From the NCBI GenBank assembly GCA_029820565.1, contig JALGUR010000057.1:1-35422 (forward strand): a stretch of 35,422 nt of DNA, given 5' to 3'. Below the pieces are notes generated by a model that was not told the DNA's origin, did not search any database, and saw only the letters and a program-made list of their open reading frames with translations. A program made the translations under genes and the position numbers. Numbering within the stretch: the stretch's first letter is position 1; every line of letters begins with the position of its first letter. Shown here piece by piece: positions 26,317 through 32,766 of the stretch. This DNA is from Candidatus Zipacnadia bacterium. GTDB taxonomy: Bacteria; Armatimonadota; Zipacnadia; Zipacnadales; Zipacnadaceae.

Positions 26317-26511
26317 ATGCAAATTAAAGTGGTTATCGAGCCCTGCGAGGAAGGTGGTTATCACGTTTCGGTGCCCGGTCTGCCCGGCTGCCACTCGGAG
26401 GGCGATACTGAATCCGAAGCCATTGAGAACATCAAGGAAGCTATCCTGCTGTACCTGGAACCTGATGAAGAACCGGCCCCGCCGGCCAGGGCAGTTGAGG
26501 TTGCGGTATGA
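26317..26511 (+). CDS. hicB: HicB-like antitoxin
   Basis: This 64-residue protein matches the partial RNase H-like fold of HicB: MQIKVVIEPCEEGGYHVSVP, then GLPGCHSEGDTESEAIENIKEAI and a short acidic/Pro tail. There is no visible C-terminal DNA-binding domain, as in the short HicB-like form. GGAGG is 8 nt before the ATG at 26317 and only 2 nt before the ATG at 26311, so 26317 is chosen. Its TGA overlaps the hicA ATG by 4 nt. It would neutralise the HicA toxin. Confidence 0.88.
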   Translation: MQIKVVIEPCEEGGYHVSVPGLPGCHSEGDTESEAIENIKEAILLYLEPDEEPAPPARAVEVAV

Positions 26512-26729
26512 CCCGGCTGCCCGCGGTAAGTGGAGAGCAAGTCGTGAGGGCACTGCAACAGGCCGGCTTTGCGATTCGGGGACAGAGAGGATCGCACGTT
26601 AAGCTGCGCAAGGGGGAAGTGACGGTGGTGATACCTGTGCACAGCAGCCGGGACCTACGACGCGGTACCCTCAGGGCAATACTACGAGACGCAGGACTGA
26701 CGATAGAAGAGTTTGTAAGTCTGTTATGA
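26508..26729 (+). CDS. hicA: HicA-like mRNA interferase toxin
   Basis: This 73-residue protein has the complete HicA (YcfA) pattern: VVRALQQAGFAIRGQRGSH with the catalytic His in GSHVKLRKG, then VIPVHSSRDLRRGTLRAILRDAGLTIEEFVSLL. The double-stranded-RNA-binding-like fold cuts mRNA during translation. It is translationally coupled to hicB through the ATGA overlap. The antitoxin-first order is common in the HicB-like group. The pair follows aspS closely without a recognised terminator. Confidence 0.9.
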   Translation: MTRLPAVSGEQVVRALQQAGFAIRGQRGSHVKLRKGEVTVVIPVHSSRDLRRGTLRAILRDAGLTIEEFVSLL

Positions 26730-26758
26730 GAGGCATAGATTGGGGAGAGTGATGAGAA

Positions 26759-27493
26759 TTGCTGCCCAACTTGTGGCCACCTCTAATAGCCAGTTTGTTA
26801 GCCTGCTTGGTTACTTCAATTGGAATATATGTAATAAGAAAGTACGAGCGCTGGGGTAGGAACGCCGTAGCATATTTCATCTGTTTCGCGGCCGGCGTAC
26901 TTATAGCCGTCCCCTTTCTGCACATAATCCCCAAATCTTTGGAAATGAATCCGGCGGCTCCAGTGTTCTTATTAGCTGGATTTCTGTTCCTGCACATCAC
27001 TAACAGGTACTTGCAAGGTTATGTCTGCGGCAAACAAGCCGATGCCGCCTCCACCCTGGGCATAATAGCAGCATTGGGAATTGGTTTTCATTCCTTCATA
27101 GATGGCATCGTTTACTCAGTGACTTTTAGCGTAAGTGTCTTCACAGGGGTACTGGCCGCAAGTGGGATGATTTTGCATGAGTTTCCCGAAGGGATAGTAA
27201 CTTTTCTATTGTTGATAAGAAGCGGCTTTACCACCAGACGGGCTTTGATATACGCCTTTTTGGCCGCCGCTATATCAACCCCATTGGGAACGGTAATGTC
27301 TTATCCCTTTATAAACCGACTCACCACAGCAAATCTGGGAATTCTGCTGGCCCTGTCGGCTGGGGCTTTGATCTACGTGGGGGCCACTCACCTGCTGCCC
27401 GAGGCCGAACAAACGCACAAAAAATACAGTATATTGGCACTATTCAGCGGCATCGCAGTAGCGATAATTATAATTATGTCCAAAGGGCATTGA
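26759..27493 (+). CDS. ZIP family metal transporter
   Basis: This 244-residue membrane protein has about eight hydrophobic segments. It carries the two ZIP metal-site helices: HSFIDG (residues 111-116) and HEFPEG (140-145). A His-Glu pair in the last part (THLLPEAEQTH) is also typical. The family moves Zn2+ or other divalent metals into the cytoplasm. The only usable start is TTG at 26759, with GGAG 11 nt upstream and an in-frame stop just before it. It begins 29 nt after hicA and is separated from the E2 gene by a short gap, so it is probably part of a run with them. Confidence 0.9.
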   Translation: MLPNLWPPLIASLLACLVTSIGIYVIRKYERWGRNAVAYFICFAAGVLIAVPFLHIIPKSLEMNPAAPVFLLAGFLFLHITNRYLQGYVCGKQADAASTLGIIAALGIGFHSFIDGIVYSVTFSVSVFTGVLAASGMILHEFPEGIVTFLLLIRSGFTTRRALIYAFLAAAISTPLGTVMSYPFINRLTTANLGILLALSAGALIYVGATHLLPEAEQTHKKYSILALFSGIAVAIIIIMSKGH

Positions 27494-27531
27494 ACCCCCT
27501 GAAAATCGCTTCAGCACAGGAGTGTACGTCT

Positions 27532-28248
27532 ATGGCTTCTCCAAAGCACTCTGCAGACCCTGAGTACAAATTGCTTCCCCACACTCGCATCCGCCAGGCC
27601 ATCGGCCAGCGGACCCAGGCCAGTTTTCGCGATATTCCGCAATTCTGGTCGGCGGTTCTGGTCAATGTGGAGGTCCTGGTAGAGGTTCGTGAGGCGCGCA
27701 AAGAAGCTGGCGCCCACGCGCCGATACCAAGCTATAATGACTACTTCATCAAGGCAGTGGCATCTATATTGGGCAACCATCCCCGGTTCAACGCGTGGTA
27801 TGACCAACAAGGGCTCAAGGTGCTGAGGCCCATCAATATTGGCTTTGCCTGCGCTACCGACGAGGGCGTGCTCATGCCGACGATTTTTGACGCCGACCAA
27901 AAGAGTCTCCAGCAGATTGCCCAAGAAACAACCGAATTGATAGACATGGCCCGCCGGGGGCGACTGCGCGCTTCACTGCAGCAGGGAGCCGGCTTTACGA
28001 TTAGCAATATCGGCCCCGGCGTGGTAGATTGCTTCCAGGCCATCATCAGCCCGCCACAGACAGGGATACTGGCAATCGGTAGTATCAAGGCGCGGCCAAT
28101 AGTGGTGGACGGTGTGGTGGTAGCCCGAACCAGTGTCTACTTGACCCTTAGTGTTGATCACCGAGCGGCTGATGCAGCGGATGCCGCGGCATTTATTGGT
28201 GATTTAATTGCTCGCCTCAGCGAGCGTCAGTGGCTCGAGCAACAATGA
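27532..28248 (+). CDS. Free-standing 2-oxoacid dehydrogenase E2 acyltransferase domain
   Basis: The frame opens with TTG at 27490 overlapping the ZIP stop. The ATG at 27532 is chosen, with AGGAG 9 nt upstream, giving 238 residues. This is the catalytic core of dihydrolipoamide acyltransferases only: TRIRQAIGQRT, NIGFACATDEGVLMP, FTISNIGPGVVDCFQAIISPPQTGILAIG, and the active-site DHRAADA near residue 209 (usual DHRxxDG, with Gly replaced by Ala). There is no lipoyl domain and no E1-binding domain, and no E1 or E3 gene nearby. It may act with a lipoyl protein encoded elsewhere or have another acyltransferase role. Confidence 0.85.
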   Translation: MASPKHSADPEYKLLPHTRIRQAIGQRTQASFRDIPQFWSAVLVNVEVLVEVREARKEAGAHAPIPSYNDYFIKAVASILGNHPRFNAWYDQQGLKVLRPINIGFACATDEGVLMPTIFDADQKSLQQIAQETTELIDMARRGRLRASLQQGAGFTISNIGPGVVDCFQAIISPPQTGILAIGSIKARPIVVDGVVVARTSVYLTLSVDHRAADAADAAAFIGDLIARLSERQWLEQQ

Positions 28249-28290
28249 GGGCAGGAAGCATGCCCACAGCCGGCTATGTTCTCGCCGTTC

Positions 28291-28319
28291 TTGACATCCC
28301 GCGATGATGTCTATATAAT
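28291..28319 (+). promoter_or_regulatory. Consensus sigma70 promoter with duplicated -10 region
   Basis: TTGACA (28291-28296), a 17-nt spacer, TATAAT (28314-28319): all ideal. The -10 lies in a 15-bp unit that is repeated directly downstream, creating a second TATAAT at 28329-28334 that has no -35 at the right distance. It lies 88 nt before the ATG at 28407. Confidence 0.75.
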
Positions 28320-28335
28320 AGATGTCTATATAATA
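28306..28335 (+). repeat. Perfect 15-bp tandem duplication over the -10 box
   Basis: GATGTCTATATAATA occurs twice without a gap (28306-28320 and 28321-28335). It doubles the -10 box of the promoter before the membrane-anchored protein gene. Confidence 0.95.
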
Positions 28336-28406
28336 AGTGTAGTGTCAATGCACCAAGGCATTGTATCAAGCCAATTTGTGGCTATCCTGAAAAAGGGGGC
28401 ATTGTG

Positions 28407-29108
28407 ATGGCTGAAGACGAACCTCAAGAGGAGACGACTGAGCAACCCGAATCTGAGGAAGAGATTGACATTGAGTTAGAAGCACCTCAACAACCTCGGG
28501 GGCGTAAGGGCTGGAGCGTCGGAACTGTGATAGTACTGCTGGTTATTGTCGCCGCGTTGGCGTGGTATTTGTTCTGGGCCGTAGGCCAGGCTCAGGAACG
28601 GGAACAGAGCGCTCGCGAGGCCCGCGAGCAGGGCTACCAGGCCCAACTGGTCAAGATCGGCAGTGACCTGGCTGAGGCTATCGAAGCCAACGAGCAAGGC
28701 GACGTAATGGCCGCCATTCAGGCCCTGGAAGCCGCCACTTCGCAAATTGGTGGTGTGACCAGCAGCGCCGCGGCTGCCGGCGACGATGAGTACAGCCAGA
28801 TAGTCAGTCTCAAGAAACAGGCTGCGCAACGGGCGGTGGACGAGGTCACCGCCAAGCAAACCGAATTGCAGGAGTTGTTAGCCGACAAGTTGCGCGAAGT
28901 CCAGCAGGAACTGGGCGTGGAGCAAGCCAAGGTTGCCGAGCCCAAGGAAGAAGAGCCCACCGAACCTGAGGAAGAAGAGTCGGTTGAAGCGGGGGAGGAA
29001 CCAGCGGCTCCTGAGGAAACCGAGGAACCCACCCAACCAGAACCGTCGGCCGTCCAGCAAACTGCCCCACCGCGTCCACCTATGTCACCGCCACCTCCGC
29101 CACGCTAA
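28407..29108 (+). CDS. Hypothetical membrane-anchored protein with acidic and proline-rich tails
   Basis: Not recognised. The 233-residue product has an acidic N-terminus (~1-28, Glu-rich), a Gly/Arg stop (QPRGRKG), one membrane helix (~35-56), and a helical region likely to form a coiled coil (~57-170, with repeated Ala, Gln, Glu). The Pro/Glu-rich tail ends in SPPPPPR. The ATG at 28407 has a G-rich AAAGGGGG site 7 nt upstream; a GTG at 28404 is also possible. It has its own consensus promoter. The topology (short cytoplasmic tail, long outer coiled coil) suggests an envelope spacer or scaffold, but no function can be given. Confidence 0.6.
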   Translation: MAEDEPQEETTEQPESEEEIDIELEAPQQPRGRKGWSVGTVIVLLVIVAALAWYLFWAVGQAQEREQSAREAREQGYQAQLVKIGSDLAEAIEANEQGDVMAAIQALEAATSQIGGVTSSAAAAGDDEYSQIVSLKKQAAQRAVDEVTAKQTELQELLADKLREVQQELGVEQAKVAEPKEEEPTEPEEEESVEAGEEPAAPEETEEPTQPEPSAVQQTAPPRPPMSPPPPPR

Positions 29109-29386
29109 CCTTGCATTGGCGGCCCACTGGCGGTTGTTATCCGACTGGGAGGGGCAATGATTGGTCCAGATAAGAATAGTGGGGCAATGCCATTGCTATC
29201 CACGCCGGCAGCCTTAAATGGGTTGGCGCTATTAAAGGTTGTTGTGCGCTTGGGATATTGCCTATCAGTCGTATTACCCCACTAATGTCCCCGTCCTCAC
29301 CCAATATCCGACTAACAATATCAGCCCGGGGGCTAACGACTTTAGCAAGCAGCATAGCAACATATGTCTAATCAGGGGGTCTGTGG
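29109..29386. other. Intergenic region before the HEAT-repeat gene
   Basis: 278 nt without a gene. The only structure seen is a palindrome GCAATG-C-CATTGC at 29184-29196 and a separated pair GGATATTG (~29252) and CAATATCC (~29303). No clear promoter or terminator was recognised. Confidence 0.5.
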
Positions 29387-30643
29387 ATGGCCGTATCTAA
29401 ACACAAAATCTCTCGTTTAGTCAGCAAACTAAAGTCGAAAAGTAGTGATGCCCGACTTGAGGCCGTTGAGCAGTTGACCCAGATTGGCTCATCCGCAGTA
29501 TCCGCCCTTATCAAGGCTCTGTCCCACAAAGAATACAGAGTGCGCATGGCTGCGGCTGAGGCCCTCGGGGAGATCGGTGACGAGCAGGCTGTTGAGCCAC
29601 TGATTGAGAACATCAGCGACACTAGTAAGAGGGCCCAGCGGACGGCGACAGAGGCGCTCACCAAGATCGGTGAGCCGGCTGTCGCTGCCCTACTGGACGC
29701 GCTTATAGCTAAGGAACAGACAGCGCGACGATGGGCGGCAGAGGCCCTGGGTAGCATCGGTGATGTTTCAGTCGCCCAACAGTTGATAGCCCGGTTGAAT
29801 GATTCCAATTTGGAGGTACAACGGGCGGCGGTTACGGCATTAGGGGATTTGAAATCCAAACGAGCTATTGAGCCACTCATTGAGGTATTAGACTCGGACC
29901 AGGTAGAACTGGCTCGGGCGGCCGCCGAAGCCTTGGGCAAGATAAAGGGAGCAGTGGTAATCAAACCGCTGGTGCGGGCCCTCAGTTCACCCAGCGATGA
30001 CGTCCGGGCTGAAGCCGCCCGATCGCTGACTAAGGTGGGCTCCCGGGCAATCAAGACCTTGCTCAAACAGTTAGATACTGATAACTATCAGGTGCGCCGT
30101 TATATTGTTGAAATTCTCGGTAGCACAGGCAGCGAGCGGGCCTACGATGCTCTGGTAGAGACTCTAAGTGACCCCAATGACCGTGTAGTCAGATATGCTG
30201 CCATTGCCCTGGGCAAAATCGGCAAGCCTGCTGCGGTCAGGCACCTGGCGCGCTTAGCCAACTCTCCGGATCGGTCAGTCCGGTGTGCCGTGGCTCAGGG
30301 CCTCGGCTACGTCGGCACCTATCACAGCGTCAAACCCTTAGCGCGCTTACTGGAAGACCAGGACTGGGTTGCCCGGATGATGGCCGCCAAAGCGTTAGGG
30401 CAGATCGGCACCCGCACCTGCGTGCCGCCACTGATAGAGGCACTTGACGATAAGGAGTGGAGCGTACGGCTGCACGCCGTAAATAGTTTAGGACGGATCA
30501 GTCACAGCAAATACGCAGTTGAGGCATTAACCAAGGCGCTTGCTGATCCTCACGAGTCGGTTCAGGAAGCCGCCGCGGCCGCGCTGCAGGAACCGGGCCA
30601 GGACTCCCCCACCAATCCCGAGCAAGCAGCCTCCAGCACCTAA
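29387..30643 (+). CDS. HEAT-repeat (PBS-lyase-like) protein
   Basis: This 418-residue protein is almost entirely HEAT repeats of ~31 residues: repeated AVEPLIxAL, VRxxAAEALGxIGD and PLxxLLxDxxxxVR patterns, about 12 units. It has no signal peptide, membrane segment or catalytic domain. Such proteins act as binding scaffolds; the link to phycobilin lyases is only in the repeat type. The ATG at 29387 has AGGGGG 7 nt upstream. It converges on the ABC transporter gene, with only 13 nt between the stop codons. Confidence 0.85.
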   Translation: MAVSKHKISRLVSKLKSKSSDARLEAVEQLTQIGSSAVSALIKALSHKEYRVRMAAAEALGEIGDEQAVEPLIENISDTSKRAQRTATEALTKIGEPAVAALLDALIAKEQTARRWAAEALGSIGDVSVAQQLIARLNDSNLEVQRAAVTALGDLKSKRAIEPLIEVLDSDQVELARAAAEALGKIKGAVVIKPLVRALSSPSDDVRAEAARSLTKVGSRAIKTLLKQLDTDNYQVRRYIVEILGSTGSERAYDALVETLSDPNDRVVRYAAIALGKIGKPAAVRHLARLANSPDRSVRCAVAQGLGYVGTYHSVKPLARLLEDQDWVARMMAAKALGQIGTRTCVPPLIEALDDKEWSVRLHAVNSLGRISHSKYAVEALTKALADPHESVQEAAAAALQEPGQDSPTNPEQAASST

Positions 30644-30656
30644 AGCAACGAGATAA

Positions 30657-32528
30657 TCAGGACCGGCCCAGGTCTTGATTCATATCCCAGATGCCGGCCA
30701 AGTCAAACTGGCGTTGGTACATCTCAGCGTACAATCCGCCCTCTTCCATTAAAGTCTCGTGGTCGGCCTCCTCCACTACCTCGCCGCCCTCTATCACTAC
30801 TATTTTGTCGGCATTGCGAACGGTGGAGAGGCGGTGCGCAATGACGAAGACGGTGCGGCCCCGCATCAGATTCTCCAGAGCCTTCTGAATCTGCTGCTCG
30901 GCCTCGGTGTCCACCAGCGAAGTAGCCTCGTCCAGGATGAGGATTTGCGGGTCGGCCAATACGGCACGGGCGATAGCAATACGCTGTTTCTGGCCACCGG
31001 AAAGTTTCACGCCCCGCTCCCCGATCTGGGTCTCGTATTGTTCAGGCAACTCTATTATGAACTCGTGGGCATAGGCGGCCTGGGCGGCCTGCACGATTTC
31101 CTCGTCGGAAGCGTCCAGCCGCCCATAGGCGATATTCTCCTTGGCTGTACCGTTGAACAGGAAAGTCTCCTGGAGTACCAGGGCGATGTGGCTGCGCAAG
31201 GATGCTTTTTTGATCCGGCGTACATCATAGCCGTCTACGGCCACCGAACCTTCCAGAGGATCGTAGAACCGAGGGATAAGGTTGACCAGACTGGTTTTTC
31301 CGGCGCCACTGCGCCCCACCAGGGCCACTGTCTCGCCGGGCTCAGCGTGAACGCTGACGCTCTTTAGCACTATCTCGCCAGTTTTGTACTTAAAGGTGAC
31401 ATCTTCTATCTGCACTTCGCCTTTTATCTCGGCTAACTCAATGGCCTCAGGGGCATCTTCAATGTCGGGCTGTTCATCAAATATCTGGAAGATGCGGGCC
31501 AGCGAGGCCAGGGCACGATTGAAGGTGTCATAGACCCGTATCAGCATTCCCACCGGATGATAAAACTGCATTAAATATCCCAAGAACATCACGATCTCAC
31601 CAGCGCTGGCCACCGAATTGCCGGCCAGGGAAGGTCCGGCACCATACCACAACACTCCCACGCTGCTCATTGAGGTGAGAAAGCCAATAAACGGGAAAAA
31701 GGTCGTCCACAGCCAGATACCCCGGACATTGGCCTTATAGTATTCGTAGCTCCACTTACCAAATCTTTCCAGTTCGTAGTCCTCCCGGGCAAAGGCCTTG
31801 ACTACATGGATGCCCGCGATATTCTCCTGCAATTCCGTATTGATGTCGCCCAGGTCCTCGCGAATCTTGCGGTAGATGGGACGAATATAGCGGGCAAAAA
31901 TCAGCAAGGAGACCACGAATATCGGCAGGGGCCACAGTCCGGCTAGAGCCAACCGCCAGTGCATAATCATCAATACGGTTACAGTACCGGCTATCGTCAG
32001 TACGCTGGAGACAACTTCGTCAGTGCCATGCACCACCATATCCTCGACGGAATTGACATCATTGGACAGCCGCGACATAATATCGCCGGTGGCGCGGCTC
32101 TCAAAGTAACTTAGTGACAGTCGTTGCAGGTGCTCATACAGATGCAGGCGCAATTCGTAGACAAACCGCTGGCCGAGAATGTGCATTATGTTCATTCGCA
32201 CTGCGCCGAATAACTGGCCAATAAAGTAAGCACCAACGAGCAGGAAAATATAGCCGGCCAGCAATTCATAGTGCTGGTCGCGGATGACGTTGTCTACTAT
32301 TAGTTTGCCGGTAATATATGGTGGAGCCAGGCGTACGGCACTGCTTAGTATTACGGCCAGAGTGCCTATTAATACCTTGACCCAGTGCGGCCCCAAATAC
32401 CGGGCAAACCAACCCAGCATGCGCCGATCGGTTATCCGCAGCGGCTCGACCTTTTCATCGCCTTCAGTTCTGCCACCGACGTGTCTGAATCCGTGTCCGC
32501 GTCCGTGTCCTCGCATAGTTATACTCAT
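30657..32528 (-). CDS. ABC exporter, fused membrane and ATPase domains (MsbA/multidrug type)
   Basis: This 623-residue half-transporter has six membrane helices (~50-320) and a nucleotide-binding domain with Walker A GRSGAGKTS (405-413), Q-loop LVLQETFLFNG, signature LSGGQ (509-513), Walker B ILILDE (529-534) and switch His 565 (AHRLSTV). It probably works as a homodimer exporting lipids, peptides or drugs; the substrate cannot be told. The D-loop reads SLVD rather than the usual SALD. The N-terminus RGHGRGHGFRHVGG is encoded by a tandem hexamer and is unusual for the family. No strong ribosome site precedes the ATG at 32528; an in-frame ATG at 32516 is possible. Confidence 0.93.
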   Translation of the reverse strand: MSITMRGHGRGHGFRHVGGRTEGDEKVEPLRITDRRMLGWFARYLGPHWVKVLIGTLAVILSSAVRLAPPYITGKLIVDNVIRDQHYELLAGYIFLLVGAYFIGQLFGAVRMNIMHILGQRFVYELRLHLYEHLQRLSLSYFESRATGDIMSRLSNDVNSVEDMVVHGTDEVVSSVLTIAGTVTVLMIMHWRLALAGLWPLPIFVVSLLIFARYIRPIYRKIREDLGDINTELQENIAGIHVVKAFAREDYELERFGKWSYEYYKANVRGIWLWTTFFPFIGFLTSMSSVGVLWYGAGPSLAGNSVASAGEIVMFLGYLMQFYHPVGMLIRVYDTFNRALASLARIFQIFDEQPDIEDAPEAIELAEIKGEVQIEDVTFKYKTGEIVLKSVSVHAEPGETVALVGRSGAGKTSLVNLIPRFYDPLEGSVAVDGYDVRRIKKASLRSHIALVLQETFLFNGTAKENIAYGRLDASDEEIVQAAQAAYAHEFIIELPEQYETQIGERGVKLSGGQKQRIAIARAVLADPQILILDEATSLVDTEAEQQIQKALENLMRGRTVFVIAHRLSTVRNADKIVVIEGGEVVEEADHETLMEEGGLYAEMYQRQFDLAGIWDMNQDLGRS

Positions 32529-32675
32529 TCCAGGATTTAATGTGATATTAGTCTTCTCGCTGCAGCCCTTATTTCCTTCCCCCAGATGTAAAGGACTTCC
32601 CCCGCAAGACGCGAAAAGTTATGGTGGGTAGGTCGTATATCACATAGGGCAGGCCGCAGGCCTGTGCGCGAATGG

Positions 32676-32697
32676 GGCGAGGTTAGAGAACCTCGCC
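32676..32697. repeat. Perfect 9-bp hairpin in the repeat-rich divergent region
   Basis: GGCGAGGTT, loop AGAG, AACCTCGCC, between the divergent ABC exporter and comEC genes. It is followed by a run of heptamers and has no T-tract. Confidence 0.85.
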
Positions 32698-32725
32698 TAC
32701 GCGGCTACGGTTCATTGCCGTTGCT

Positions 32726-32753
32726 GAATGCTGAGTGCCGAACGCTGAATGCG
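32726..32753 (+). repeat. Four degenerate tandem heptamers
   Basis: GAATGCT, GAGTGCC, GAACGCT, GAATGCG follow each other without gaps, ending 13 nt before the comEC start. The consensus is GAAYGCT. Confidence 0.8.
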
Positions 32754-32766
32754 GTAGGAGCAGGCT

